The translations under genes were made by a program, and so were the position numbers. The notes under the pieces are model-generated. The model ran no database searches, was not told where the DNA came from, and saw only the letters and a program-made list of their open reading frames with translations. From Hydrogenophaga sp. IBVHS2 (GTDB lineage Bacteria > Pseudomonadota > Gammaproteobacteria > Burkholderiales > Burkholderiaceae_C), in contig NZ_NFUT01000002.1 in the NCBI RefSeq assembly GCF_002127215.1, positions 654,162 through 718,161 on the forward strand: a stretch of 64,000 nt of DNA. Direction: 5' to 3'. This document shows, piece by piece, positions 7,557 through 16,505 of this stretch (position 1 is the first letter of the stretch; every line of letters begins with the position of its first letter).

Positions 7557-10500
7557 ATGAGTGCTCCGTTGCCGGCCTATGCCGAGCTCATGTGCCTGAG
7601 TGCCTTCAGCTTCCTGCGTGGTGCCAGCCCGCCGGACGCGCTGGTGCAGCGCGCCCATGCCCTGGGCTACAGCGCCCTGGCCCTGACCGACGAATGCTCG
7701 CTGGCCGGCATCGTGCGCGCCCATGTGGCCGCGCGCGAATGCGGCCTGAAACTGCTGGTGGGCAGCCAGTTCCGGGTGGACGGTGGCGCCGCCGCCTTCA
7801 CCCTGGTGGTGCTGGCCTGTGATGCCGCCGGCTACAGCCACCTGTGCCGCTTCATCACCGGCTTGCGCCGCAGCGCGCCCAAGGGCAGCTACCGGCTGGA
7901 CGCTGCCGGGCTGGATGCCGCCGTGCGCCAGGGCGCGCTCGATGGCTGCGTGGTGATCGCCGTGCCGGCGCGCGAGAGCACGCAGCCGCAGCTCGATGCG
8001 CTGGCCGGCTGGCTGCTGCAACGCTTGGTGGGGCGCTGCTGGCTGGGCGTGGAGCAGCGCCGTGCGCTGGACGACGAGCTCTGGCTGCACCGCCTGCGCC
8101 AGAGCAGCGCCCTCACGGCGGTGCCGCTGGTGGCGGTGGGCGACGTGCAGATGCACCTGCGCTCGCGCAAGCCGCTGCACGACGTCATGACCGCCACCCG
8201 GCTGGGCCGGCCGCTGCGCGACTGCGGCCTGGCCCTGCAGCCCAATGCCGAGCGGCACCTGCGCTCGCGCCTGGTGCTGGGCCGCTGTTTCCCGCCCGAC
8301 CTGCTGGCCGCCACGCTGGACGTGGCGGCGCGCTGCAGCTTCTCGCTCGACGAGCTGCGCTACCAGTACCCCGACGAGGTGGTGCCCGCCGGCCACACCC
8401 CGGCGAGCTGGCTGCGGCAGCTGGTGGCGCAGGGCGCGCGCTGGCGCTGGCCGCAGGGCACGCCGCCGGCGGTGCAGCGGCAGATCGAACACGAGCTGGG
8501 CCTGATCGGCGAACTGCGCTACGAGCACTACTTCCTCACCGTCCACGACATCGTGGCCTTCGCGCGCAGCCAGGGCATCCTGTGCCAGGGGCGGGGCTCG
8601 GCGGCCAACAGCGTGGTCTGCTTCTGCCTGGGCATCACCGAGGTCGACCCGGCGCGGCTGTCGGTGCTGTTCGAGCGCTTCATCTCGAAAGAGCGCAACG
8701 AGCCGCCCGACATCGACGTGGATTTCGAGCACGAACGCCGCGAGGAGGTCATCCAGTACCTCTACCGCCGTTACGGCCGCGAGCGGGCTGCGCTCACGGC
8801 GGCCGTCATCTGCTACCGGCCGCGCAGCGCCCTGCGCGACGTGGGGCAGGCCCTGGGCATCGAGGCCGATGCGCTGGCCCGGCTCACCCGCAGCCTGGGC
8901 TGGTGGGACGGCGCCCAAGTGCCGCCCGAACGCCTGCAGGAGGCCGGACTCGACCCCGACGACCGCCAGGTGACCCTGCTGCTGGAGCTGGCCAGCCAGC
9001 TGGTGGGCCTGCCGCGCCACCTGTCGCAGCACACCGGCGGCTTCGTGCTCACGCGCGGGCCATTGACCGATCTGGTGCCGGTGCAGAACGCCCGCATGGC
9101 CGGACGCACCGTCATCGAATGGGACAAGGACGACCTGGACGCCATGGGCCTGCTCAAGGTGGACGTGCTGGCCCTGGGCATGCTGACCGCGCTGCGCAAG
9201 TCGCTCGACCTCATCGGCCAGCGGCGCGGTCGGCCGATGGCGCTGCAGGACATACCGGCCGAAGACCCGGCCACCTACGACATGGTGTGCGCCGCCGACA
9301 CCGTGGGCGTGTTCCAGATCGAGAGCCGGGCCCAGATGGCCATGCTGCCGCGCCTGCGGCCGCGCTGCTTCTATGACCTGGTGATCGAGATCGCGCTGGT
9401 GCGCCCCGGCCCGATCCAGGGCGGTGCGGTGCACCCCTACCTCGACCGGCGCCAGGGCAAGGCCCCGGTGAGCTACCCCAGCCCGGCGCTGGAGCAGGCC
9501 CTGGGCCGCACCCTGGGTGTGCCGGTGTTCCAGGAGCAGTGCATGCAGATCGCCATCCTGGCTGCGGGCTTCACCCCCGGCGAGGCCGACGGCCTGCGCC
9601 GCGCCATGGGCGCCTGGAAGCGGCGTGGCGGCCTGGGCCACTATGGCCAGCGGCTGGTGGATGGCCTGCTGGCCCACGGCTACACCCCGGCCTTTGCCGA
9701 TGCGGTGGTCGAGCAGGTCAAGGGTTTTTCCAGCTACGGCTTCCCGGAAAGCCATGCCGCCAGCTTTGCCCTGCTGGTGTATGCCAGCAGCTGGGTCAAG
9801 TGCCACCACCCGGCGGAGTTCCTGGCCGCCATGATCAACAGCCAGCCGCTGGGCTTCTACACCCCGCGCCAGCTGGTGGCCGACGCGCAGCGCCACGGCG
9901 TGGAGGTGCTGCCGGTGGATGTGAGCCACAGCGACTGGGACTGCACCCTGCACGACCGCCCGGGTGCCGCACCCGGTGCACCGCCGGCCGTGCGCCTGGG
10001 CCTGCGGCTGGTCGGTGGTCTGGGGCAGGCGGTGGCGCAGCGTCTGGTGCAGGCCCGGGCCCGCGCGCCCTGGCGGGATGTGGCCGACCTCGGCCAGCGC
10101 GCTGGCCTGGGCTCGCACGAGCTCACCCTGCTGGCCGCCGCCGACGCCCTGGCCAGCCTCAGCGGCCACCGCCGCCAGCAGATGTGGGACGCGGTGGCGC
10201 GCCATGCCCCGCCGGCCCTGCTGCAGGCCGCCCCCATTGCCGAGCCGGCGGTGGAACTGCCGGCCGCGCCCGAGGGCGAAGCCATCGTCTGGGACCACCG
10301 CGCCACCGGCCTGAGCCTGCGGCGTCACCCGCTGGCCCTGCTGCGGGACCCGCTGCGGGCGCGGCGCCTGTCCACCGCGGCCGAACTGGCCACAGCGCCG
10401 GACCGCCGCCTGGTGCGACACGCCGGTCTGGTCACGCTGCGCCAGCAGCCCGAGACCGCCGGCGGCGTGATGTTCGTGAGCCTGGAGGACGAGACCGGCG

Positions 10501-10688
10501 TGGTGCAGGCCATCGTCTGGCGCAGCCTGCGCGAGCGTTACCGGCGGGTGCTGATGCAGTCGCGCCTGCTGGCGGTGTACGGGGTGTGGCAGCGCGAGGG
10601 CGAGGTGTGCAGCCTGATCGCCGGCCACCTGGAAGACCTCACGCCGCTGCTGGGGTCGCTGACCGTGGGCAGCCGCGACTTCCGCTGA
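7557..10688 (+). CDS. dnaE2: Error-prone DNA polymerase III alpha subunit DnaE2 (ImuC)
   Basis: 1043 residues, shorter than the replicative DnaE (about 1160). An N-terminal PHP domain begins YAELMCLSAFSFLRGASPP. The polymerase palm carries PDIDVDFEHERREEVIQYL with two catalytic Asp residues and GLLKVDVLALGMLTAL with the third. A C-terminal OB-fold region includes MFVSLEDETGVVQAIVW. It is the catalytic polymerase of the SOS mutasome and extends across lesions at the cost of mutations. It is the last gene of the LexA-controlled operon. Confidence 0.95.
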   Translation: MSAPLPAYAELMCLSAFSFLRGASPPDALVQRAHALGYSALALTDECSLAGIVRAHVAARECGLKLLVGSQFRVDGGAAAFTLVVLACDAAGYSHLCRFITGLRRSAPKGSYRLDAAGLDAAVRQGALDGCVVIAVPARESTQPQLDALAGWLLQRLVGRCWLGVEQRRALDDELWLHRLRQSSALTAVPLVAVGDVQMHLRSRKPLHDVMTATRLGRPLRDCGLALQPNAERHLRSRLVLGRCFPPDLLAATLDVAARCSFSLDELRYQYPDEVVPAGHTPASWLRQLVAQGARWRWPQGTPPAVQRQIEHELGLIGELRYEHYFLTVHDIVAFARSQGILCQGRGSAANSVVCFCLGITEVDPARLSVLFERFISKERNEPPDIDVDFEHERREEVIQYLYRRYGRERAALTAAVICYRPRSALRDVGQALGIEADALARLTRSLGWWDGAQVPPERLQEAGLDPDDRQVTLLLELASQLVGLPRHLSQHTGGFVLTRGPLTDLVPVQNARMAGRTVIEWDKDDLDAMGLLKVDVLALGMLTALRKSLDLIGQRRGRPMALQDIPAEDPATYDMVCAADTVGVFQIESRAQMAMLPRLRPRCFYDLVIEIALVRPGPIQGGAVHPYLDRRQGKAPVSYPSPALEQALGRTLGVPVFQEQCMQIAILAAGFTPGEADGLRRAMGAWKRRGGLGHYGQRLVDGLLAHGYTPAFADAVVEQVKGFSSYGFPESHAASFALLVYASSWVKCHHPAEFLAAMINSQPLGFYTPRQLVADAQRHGVEVLPVDVSHSDWDCTLHDRPGAAPGAPPAVRLGLRLVGGLGQAVAQRLVQARARAPWRDVADLGQRAGLGSHELTLLAAADALASLSGHRRQQMWDAVARHAPPALLQAAPIAEPAVELPAAPEGEAIVWDHRATGLSLRRHPLALLRDPLRARRLSTAAELATAPDRRLVRHAGLVTLRQQPETAGGVMFVSLEDETGVVQAIVWRSLRERYRRVLMQSRLLAVYGVWQREGEVCSLIAGHLEDLTPLLGSLTVGSRDFR

Positions 10689-10709
10689 AGGCGTTCCGCA
10701 AGGACGTGG

Positions 10710-10889
10710 TCAGGCTGGCGGGATCGGGGGCGTGTCGTTCGATGCAGCCGCTTCGCGCTGGGCTGCCAGCCGGGCCTCGGCCTCGCGCCGGCTCTGCGTG
10801 GCCCGGCGCGCCTTCTTCACATCGTTGATCTGCCACAGGCCAAAGACCAGCACCACCACAAAAATGCCCAGCTCGAACCAGATCGCCAT
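10710..10889 (-). CDS. Small single-span membrane protein of unknown function
   Basis: A 59-residue protein starting MAIWFELGIFVVVLVFGLWQ, one transmembrane helix at about residues 6-20, followed by a charged helical segment (VKKARRATQSRREAEARLAAQ) and a short Pro tail. The ATG at 10889 is supported by AAGGAG 8 nt upstream; longer upstream frames lack such a site. It faces dnaE2 convergently. I do not recognise a family beyond similar small hypothetical proteins of Burkholderiales. Confidence 0.65.
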   Translation of the reverse strand: MAIWFELGIFVVVLVFGLWQINDVKKARRATQSRREAEARLAAQREAAASNDTPPIPPA

Positions 10890-10956
10890 GTGCACCGCTC
10901 CTTCAGGAATGGCCCATGCTGCCGCAGCCCGCATGGGCCTGCAATACAGTCGGACG

Positions 10957-11250
10957 ATGTCCGACGAATCCCAGATCGAGATCCCGCCGTCCTTCGTGGC
11001 CCTGTATGTGCCGCCCGGGCGCATCAAGCCCACCCTGCCGCGCACCGAGCTGACCCAGCGCTACGAGCTGTGCGAAGACATGGCCCAGATGCTGGTGGAC
11101 ACTGCCCGCACCCTCGAATTCAGCCTGGGCATCACCCAGGCCGACGTGCTGCAGCGCGTGGCCCAGGGCCTGCAAGGCGATGGCGCGGTGGTGAGCGAGG
11201 CCGAGGCCGGCTGGGTGATCACCCGCCTGGCCGAACTGCTGGGGCCCTGA
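10957..11250 (+). CDS. Conserved hypothetical protein, helical, 97 residues
   Basis: It begins MSDESQIEIPPSFVALYVPPG and continues with helix-rich ELTQRYELCEDMAQMLVDTA and a C-terminal AEAGWVITRLAELLGP. No catalytic motif or membrane segment is visible. I recall similar proteins in Burkholderiales, sometimes labelled as chaperone-like ATPases, but there is no Walker motif here, so I do not accept that label. It is divergent from the small membrane protein gene and overlaps the end of the downstream MFS gene by 32 nt tail to tail. Confidence 0.7.
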   Translation: MSDESQIEIPPSFVALYVPPGRIKPTLPRTELTQRYELCEDMAQMLVDTARTLEFSLGITQADVLQRVAQGLQGDGAVVSEAEAGWVITRLAELLGP

Positions 11251-12430
11251 GCCACAGCAGCGTGCCCAGGGCGGAAGCCGACAGCAGCGCCGAGAACACC
11301 AGCGCCCCGGTTCCGAAACCCTCGATCAGCGCGCCGAAGGCCAGCGGTGCAAACGCCTGCGCCACCCGCGACGGCGCCATGATCCAGCCCTGCCGCAGCC
11401 CGTAGCCCTGCGGGCCGAAGAACACCAGCGGCAGCGTGCCCTTGGCAATGGTCAGGATGCCGTTGCCCGCCCCATGCAGCACCGCAAAGGCCGGTGCCGC
11501 CACCGGCCCGGCCAGCAGCCAGGCCAGGGCGCCCAGCGGGTGGGCGGCGGCCGCGCAGCGCGCCGAGAGCAGCGGGTGCAGCCGGCGCAACCAGCCGAAT
11601 TCGAGCAGCCGCCCGGCCACCTGGGCCGGCCCCACCAGCGCCCCGATGGCCACCGCCCCGGCCAGCCCCATGCCGCTGGCCACCAGCAGCTGCGGCAGGT
11701 GGGCCGCCATGGCGGTGCTGATGAACCAGGTGGCGGCGAACACATAGGACAGCGCCCAGGCCACATGGCGGGCTGGGGCGGGGGGCGGGGTGGCGTCGGC
11801 CGAGATGTCCGGGGTGGTCGCATCCGCCGCCTGCGCCTCCTGCCAGGTGACCGATGCCGGGCCGGCCCGGGGCAGCCACAGGTTCAGCGGCAGGCCCAGC
11901 AGCAGGTGCAGGCCGGCCCAGCCCAGGCAGGCGCCGCGCCAGCCCCATTCGGCCTCCATCCAGCCGGTCAGCGGCCAGCCCACGGTGCTGGCAAAGCCGC
12001 CGAGCAGCGTGATGCCGGTGATGGCGTTGCGCGCGCCCTGGCCCTGCAGCCGCACCAGGGTGGCAAAGGCGGCTTCGTACAGGCCGCAGCCCATGGCCAC
12101 GCCGATCAGCAGCCAGGCCAGCAGCATCGACACCAGCCCCTGCGCCTGCGACAGCGCCGCCAGCCCGAGTGCGAAGACCAGGCTGGTGATGGCCAGCACC
12201 CCCCGGCCACCGTGCCGGTCGATCGCACGGCCCGCCGCCGGCCCCAGCAACGCCGACAGCAGCAGCGCCGCGCTGAAGGCCGCCCAGGCCTGGGTGACCG
12301 GCAGGCCCAGTTCGCGTGCCATGGGCTGGGCCAGCAGGGCCGGCAGGTAATAGGTCGAGCCCCAGGCCAGGGTCTGGGCCGTGCCCAGGCGCAGCACCAG
12401 CCCGGTGGATGAGGCGGGCCGGGCCGTCAC
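11219..12430 (-). CDS. MFS transporter, substrate unknown
   Basis: About 403 residues with twelve predicted hydrophobic segments and the motif A-like AGRAIDRHGGRG after helix 2. The opening LVLRLGTAQTLAWGSTYYLP is typical of a proteobacterial group of uncharacterised permeases. I chose the GTG at 12430, just after the Nudix stop at 12435, but an in-frame ATG at 12487 inside the Nudix gene is possible; no Shine-Dalgarno decides it. It probably forms an operon with the Nudix gene upstream. No substrate can be inferred. Confidence 0.75.
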   Translation of the reverse strand: MTARPASSTGLVLRLGTAQTLAWGSTYYLPALLAQPMARELGLPVTQAWAAFSAALLLSALLGPAAGRAIDRHGGRGVLAITSLVFALGLAALSQAQGLVSMLLAWLLIGVAMGCGLYEAAFATLVRLQGQGARNAITGITLLGGFASTVGWPLTGWMEAEWGWRGACLGWAGLHLLLGLPLNLWLPRAGPASVTWQEAQAADATTPDISADATPPPAPARHVAWALSYVFAATWFISTAMAAHLPQLLVASGMGLAGAVAIGALVGPAQVAGRLLEFGWLRRLHPLLSARCAAAAHPLGALAWLLAGPVAAPAFAVLHGAGNGILTIAKGTLPLVFFGPQGYGLRQGWIMAPSRVAQAFAPLAFGALIEGFGTGALVFSALLSASALGTLLWLRAPAVRPGG

Positions 12431-12434
12431 GGTC

Positions 12435-12989
12435 TCAGGTGATGTCCATCGTGTGGATGCCGAAGCGGCCGGCCTTGCGGTCGGCAAAGTAGTGCTCCAG
12501 CGTTTCCTTCACCGTGCGGAAGGCGATCTCGTCCCAGGGGATCTCGGCCTCGGTGAACAGCCGGGCCTCCTGGGTTTCGTGACCGGGGTTGAAGCGGTCG
12601 CTCAGCAGCCGGGCGCGGTAGTACAGGTGCACCTGCCCCACGCGCGGCACGTTCATGAGGGTGAACAGCTCGCCCATCTCGATCTGGGCACCGGCCTCCT
12701 CGTCGGTCTCGCGCGCCGCACCCTCGGCCGTGGTCTCGCCCAGTTCCATGAAGCCGGCCGGCAGCGTCCACTTGCCGCGCCGGGGCTCGATGTTGCGCTT
12801 GCACAGCAGCACGAACTGCCCGCTGTCGCCCCACACCGGCACCGTGCCCACCACATTGAGCGGGTTGTCGTAGTGCACCAGCCCGCAGGCCGGGCAGACG
12901 GCCCGCTGGCGGGTGTCGCCGTCGTCGGGCAGTCGCAGCTGGACGGCGGTGCCGCAGTCGCGGCAGAAGCGGGCAGGGGTGCGCAGCAT
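12435..12989 (-). CDS. Nudix hydrolase with N-terminal zinc ribbon
   Basis: 184 residues. A zinc ribbon CRDCG...CPACG occupies the first 35-40 residues. A Nudix box, GFMELGETTAEGAARETDEEAG, lies in the middle and matches the G-x5-E-x7-RE-x2-EE-x-G pattern. Such proteins cleave nucleoside diphosphate derivatives such as NADH or ADP-ribose with Mg2+; the zinc-ribbon form is common for NudC-related and Nudix-14-type enzymes. The ATG at 12989 has GAGGA about 11 nt upstream. It sits 14 nt after the TRAP binding protein stop and 5 nt before the MFS start, so the three may be cotranscribed. Confidence 0.85.
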   Translation of the reverse strand: MLRTPARFCRDCGTAVQLRLPDDGDTRQRAVCPACGLVHYDNPLNVVGTVPVWGDSGQFVLLCKRNIEPRRGKWTLPAGFMELGETTAEGAARETDEEAGAQIEMGELFTLMNVPRVGQVHLYYRARLLSDRFNPGHETQEARLFTEAEIPWDEIAFRTVKETLEHYFADRKAGRFGIHTMDIT

Positions 12990-13003
12990 CGGTGGGGGCT
13001 TCC

Positions 13004-14050
13004 TCAGGCCTTGCGGCCGTGTTTGGCGATCAGGGCGCGGGCGGTGTCCAGCAGCTGGCGTCCGTTGTAGCCGCGCTTGTCCATGTCCTGCACCCACTCC
13101 ACTTCCACCAGACGGGCCTTGCGCTTGAACTCCTGCGCCTCGGCCGCCGGGATGGTGTGGATGCTGTTGCCCTGGCGCACGGCGGCCTCGCGGCCCGGCA
13201 CGTCGCCGGCCTGCTGCACCTTGCCCAGCCAGGCCGAGGTCTCCATGCCGGTGTTGCGGTCGATCACGGCCTTGAGGTCGGGCGGCAGACTGGCGTACTT
13301 CGCCTTGTTCATGGCCATGACGAAGGTGGTGGTGTAGAGCGCGCCGCCGGCCGGCTCGAACTCGCTGTGGAACTTGGCCAGTTCGTGCACCTTGACCGCG
13401 GGCACCACCTCCCAGGGGATGGCGCAGCCGTCGATCACGCCCTTGGACAGCGCGTCCGGAATCTGCGGCAGCGGCATGCCCACCGGCGTGGCGCCCAGGT
13501 AGCCCAGCATCTTGGTGATCTGGCGGGTCGGGCCGCGCACCTTGGAGCCGCGCAGGTCATCGACCCGGAAGATCTGCTTGCTGCGCATGTGGAACATGCC
13601 CGGGCCGTGCACCTGCAGGGCCAGCGGGTGCACGTCCTTGTACTCGTCCGGCGCCATCGTGGTGATGTATTCCCAGAAGGCCTTTGAGGTCGCTTCGGCG
13701 TTGTTCATCATGAACGGCAGCTCGAACACCTCGGTGCGCGGGAAGCGGCCCGGTGTGTTGCCCGGCAGCGTCCAGACGATGTCGACCACGCCGTCGCGCG
13801 CCTGATCGAACAGCTGGGCCGGCGAACCGCCGAGCTGCATGGCCGGATAGCCTTCGAAGCGGATGCGCCCGCCCGACTCCTTCTCCACCTTGTCCATCCA
13901 GGCCTTGTGCATGTTGAGCCAGACGTTGGACTGCGGCGCCATGAAGGTGTGGAACTTCAGGGTCACGCCGGACTGGGCCAGGGCGCCCAGGGCGGGGGCG
14001 CCCAGGGCCGCGGCGGCGGTCGACTTCAACAGGGTTCGGCGCTGGATCAT
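13004..14050 (-). CDS. TRAP transporter solute-binding protein (DctP family), orphan
   Basis: 348 residues with an N-terminal export signal containing QRRTLLKS and a hydrophobic Ala-rich core, cleaved near ALA-QSG; the paired Arg suggests possible Tat export. The body is DctP-type, for example LKFHTFMAPQSNVW and the VRGPTRQITKMLGYLGATPV hinge region. It captures a small organic anion in the periplasm for an Na+-driven permease. No DctQ/DctM genes are adjacent, so it must work with a permease encoded elsewhere. The next upstream gene encodes an FAH-family hydrolase, so an aromatic or keto acid is a reasonable ligand guess. Confidence 0.88.
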   Translation of the reverse strand: MIQRRTLLKSTAAAALGAPALGALAQSGVTLKFHTFMAPQSNVWLNMHKAWMDKVEKESGGRIRFEGYPAMQLGGSPAQLFDQARDGVVDIVWTLPGNTPGRFPRTEVFELPFMMNNAEATSKAFWEYITTMAPDEYKDVHPLALQVHGPGMFHMRSKQIFRVDDLRGSKVRGPTRQITKMLGYLGATPVGMPLPQIPDALSKGVIDGCAIPWEVVPAVKVHELAKFHSEFEPAGGALYTTTFVMAMNKAKYASLPPDLKAVIDRNTGMETSAWLGKVQQAGDVPGREAAVRQGNSIHTIPAAEAQEFKRKARLVEVEWVQDMDKRGYNGRQLLDTARALIAKHGRKA

Positions 14051-14102
14051 GGTGTTGTCTCCGTGGGTGGTTGAAAGACGGGGGTCGGCGGGGCAGGGTG
14101 GT

Positions 14103-14804
14103 TCAGACCACCTGGAAGCGGATGTCGGTCAGGCCGTCCACATGGCCGTGCAGCACGTCGCCCCGCACCACCGCGTTCACGCCTTCGGGCGTGCCGGTGT
14201 AGATCAGGTCGCCGGGCTGCAGCTCCCAGCCTTTGCTGAGCTGCTCGATGGTCTCGGCGATGTTCCAGATCAGCTTGGCCACGTTGCTGCGTTGGCGGTC
14301 GCTGCCATTGACCTGCAGCCAGATGGCGGCCTGCGTGATGTCGCCGGCCTGTGCGGCCGGGGTGATGGGGCCGATGGGCGATGCATGGTCGAAGGCCTTG
14401 CCGATGCACCAGGGCTTGCCGGTCTTCTTCATGTCGGACTGCAGGTCGCGCCGGGTCATGTCCAGACCGGTGGCGTAGCCGAAGATGTGCTCAAAGGCGT
14501 CGGCGGCGGCGATGTTGCGACCGCCCTTGCCGATGGCCACCACCAGCTCGATCTCGTGGTGGAAGTTGCTGGTCAGGTCGGGGTAGGGGATGGTCGCGGT
14601 CTGGCCGGCCTCGGCCACCACCACGGTGTCGGCCGGCTTGAGGAAGAAGAACGGCGGCTCGCGGCCGCTGTGGCCCATCTCCTTGGCATGGTCCTCGTAG
14701 TTGCGACCCACGCAGTAGACGCGGTGGACCGGGAACCGGGCAGGGCTGCCCACGACGGGCACGCTGACGACGGCAGGTGGGGTGAAGGTGTATGTCTCGC
14801 TCAT
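14103..14804 (-). CDS. Fumarylacetoacetate hydrolase-family enzyme, possibly fumarylpyruvate hydrolase
   Basis: 233 residues of the small FAH fold: VYCVGRNYEDHAKEMG, FFFLKPADTV, the metal-binding HHEIELVVAIGKGG with paired acidic residues, and YTGTPEGV near the end. The enzymes cleave a C-C bond in fumarylpyruvate or acylpyruvates using Mg2+ or Mn2+. The N-terminal region looks close to NagK-type fumarylpyruvate hydrolases of Burkholderiales. A MaiA-type isomerase at 16506 could supply fumarylpyruvate, making the last steps of a gentisate pathway. No gentisate dioxygenase is in the window. The ATG at 14804 is chosen because MSETYTFTPP matches family starts. Confidence 0.85.
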   Translation of the reverse strand: MSETYTFTPPAVVSVPVVGSPARFPVHRVYCVGRNYEDHAKEMGHSGREPPFFFLKPADTVVVAEAGQTATIPYPDLTSNFHHEIELVVAIGKGGRNIAAADAFEHIFGYATGLDMTRRDLQSDMKKTGKPWCIGKAFDHASPIGPITPAAQAGDITQAAIWLQVNGSDRQRSNVAKLIWNIAETIEQLSKGWELQPGDLIYTGTPEGVNAVVRGDVLHGHVDGLTDIRFQVV

Positions 14805-14853
14805 GGTGGGCAGGGGTGGGTTGAAGGCCGGGTCAGTGTGCCATGCGGGCACC

Positions 14854-15177
14854 TCAGTACTGGCTACGTGGAAGCCGCAGCGAGAGGCCGTCCAGCGCCA
14901 TCGACAGCCGCAGCTGGCAGGCCAGCCGGCTGCCCGGGCCGGCCGGTGTGGCCGCGAAATCGAGCATGTCGGTCTCGTCCGCCACCGGGGGCGGCAGGCG
15001 ATCGCGCCATTCGGGGTCGACGATCACATGGCAGGTGGCGCAGGTGAGCTGGCCACCGCAGTCGCCATCGATGCCGGCCACGCCGGCCTGCACCGCCACG
15101 TCCAGCACGCTCTGGCCCTCGTTGCCCTGCAGCGGGTGGGGCGTGCCGTCGAAGCTGTGCATCAGGAGTCGGATCAT
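14854..15177 (-). CDS. [2Fe-2S] ferredoxin, adrenodoxin-like
   Basis: 107 residues with the cluster ligands Cys-x5-Cys-x2-Cys in CGGQLTCATC and a fourth Cys in LACQL about 35 residues later, the pattern of vertebrate-type or bacterial adrenodoxin-like ferredoxins. It transfers single electrons, typically to a P450 or oxygenase component. The ATG at 15177 (MIRLLMHSFDG) gives the normal length. It lies upstream of and codirectional with the FAH gene at a 49-nt spacing. No oxygenase partner is visible nearby. Confidence 0.88.
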   Translation of the reverse strand: MIRLLMHSFDGTPHPLQGNEGQSVLDVAVQAGVAGIDGDCGGQLTCATCHVIVDPEWRDRLPPPVADETDMLDFAATPAGPGSRLACQLRLSMALDGLSLRLPRSQY

Positions 15178-15362
15178 GGGCGGCCGGTGAACGTGGGTGC
15201 GGGGTGGAAAGCCTCGGCATTGTGGCGTCAACCGCTGCAGTTTTCGTCCTTGGGGGAAACAGGGCTTTCACCGAGGCGGCCGCCCCGGGGCGGCCCGGCT
15301 GACCACAATGTCCTTCGCTGGCGACCGAGGGGTCGCCTTTGCTTTTGTCATCAAGGAAATCC

Positions 15363-16463
15363 ATGACCACCCTGTTCGATCCGATCACCGTGGGCGACAT
15401 TGCCCTGTCCAACCGCATCGCCATGGCGCCGCTGACCCGCAACCGCGCCCCGAACGCCGTGCCCACCCCGCTCATGGCCACCTACTACGCCCAGCGCGCC
15501 ACCGCCGGCCTGCTGATCACCGAAGCCACCGCCATCAGCCACCAGGGCCAGGGCTATGCCGACGTGCCCGGCCTGTACGCACCCGAACAGATCGCCGGCT
15601 GGAAGGGCGTGACCGCCGCCGTGCACCAGGCCGGTGGCCGCATCGTCACCCAGCTGTGGCATGTGGGCCGCGTCTCGCACACCGAACTGCAGCCGGGTCA
15701 GGGTGCACCGGTGGCGCCCTCGGCCATCCGTGCCCACACCAAGACCGTGCTGCTCAAGGACGGTGCCCCGGTCTTCGTGGACACCTCCGAGCCCCGCGCG
15801 CTGGACATCGCCGAGCTGCCCGGCATCGTGGAGGACTACCGCCGTGCCGCCCTGGCCGCCATCGAGGCCGGCTTTGACGGGGTGGAGATCCACGCCGCCA
15901 ACGGCTACCTGCTCGACCAGTTCCTGAAGACCGGCAGCAACCAGCGCACCGACGCCTACGGCGGCAGCATCGAGAACCGCGCCCGCCTGCTGATGGAGGT
16001 GGTGGCGGCCGTGGTGGGCGCCATCGGCGGCGGCCGCACCGGCATCCGCCTCTCGCCGGTGACGCCGGCCAACGACATCATCGACGCCGATCCGCAGCCG
16101 CTGTTCACCCATGTGGTGCAGCAGCTGGCCCCGCACGGCCTGGCCTATGTGCACGTCATCGAAGGCGCCACCGGCGGCCCGCGCGAACTGGCCGACCGCC
16201 CGTTCGACTACGCCGCGCTCAAGGCCGCCTACCGCGCCGCCGGCGGCAAAGCCGCCTGGATGGTGAACAACGGCTACGACCTCGCCCTGGCGAATCAGGC
16301 CGTGGCCGACGGTGCCGACGTGGTGGCCTTCGGCCGCCCCTTCATCAGCAACCCCGACCTGGTGCAGCGCCTGCGCGTGGGCGGTCCGTTCAACGAGCCG
16401 GACCGCAACACCTTTTACGGCGGTGGCGCCCAGGGCTACACCGACTACCCCGTGCTGGGCTGA
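15363..16463 (+). CDS. nemA: Old Yellow Enzyme-family alkene reductase (NemA-like)
   Basis: 366 residues of an FMN-binding (beta/alpha)8 barrel: LFDPITVGDIALSNRIAMAP at the N-terminus, HVGRVSHTEL, the substrate-binding His-Asn pair's region IHAANGYLLDQFL, RTDAYGGSIENRARLL, and the phosphate-binding AFGRPFISNPDL. It reduces activated C=C bonds of enones, maleimides or nitrate esters with NAD(P)H. AAGGAA precedes the ATG. It is divergent from the ferredoxin gene and 42 nt before the isomerase gene, with a possible GGGGCGT/ACGCCCC hairpin in between. Physiological substrate unknown. Confidence 0.92.
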   Translation: MTTLFDPITVGDIALSNRIAMAPLTRNRAPNAVPTPLMATYYAQRATAGLLITEATAISHQGQGYADVPGLYAPEQIAGWKGVTAAVHQAGGRIVTQLWHVGRVSHTELQPGQGAPVAPSAIRAHTKTVLLKDGAPVFVDTSEPRALDIAELPGIVEDYRRAALAAIEAGFDGVEIHAANGYLLDQFLKTGSNQRTDAYGGSIENRARLLMEVVAAVVGAIGGGRTGIRLSPVTPANDIIDADPQPLFTHVVQQLAPHGLAYVHVIEGATGGPRELADRPFDYAALKAAYRAAGGKAAWMVNNGYDLALANQAVADGADVVAFGRPFISNPDLVQRLRVGGPFNEPDRNTFYGGGAQGYTDYPVLG

Positions 16464-16505
16464 AGGCATACTCCGGGGCGTCCCATACCGCACACGCCCC
16501 GCCAC

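Noticed and set aside
6078-10628. About 1500-codon minus-strand frame opposite imuB and dnaE2
   Set aside because: Same reason: an artefact of high third-position GC in the sense genes, with low-complexity composition and no ribosome site.
16474-16499. GGGGCGT/ACGCCCC hairpin between the OYE and isomerase genes as a terminator
   Set aside because: No T-run follows and the loop is long, so I did not list it as a separate feature.
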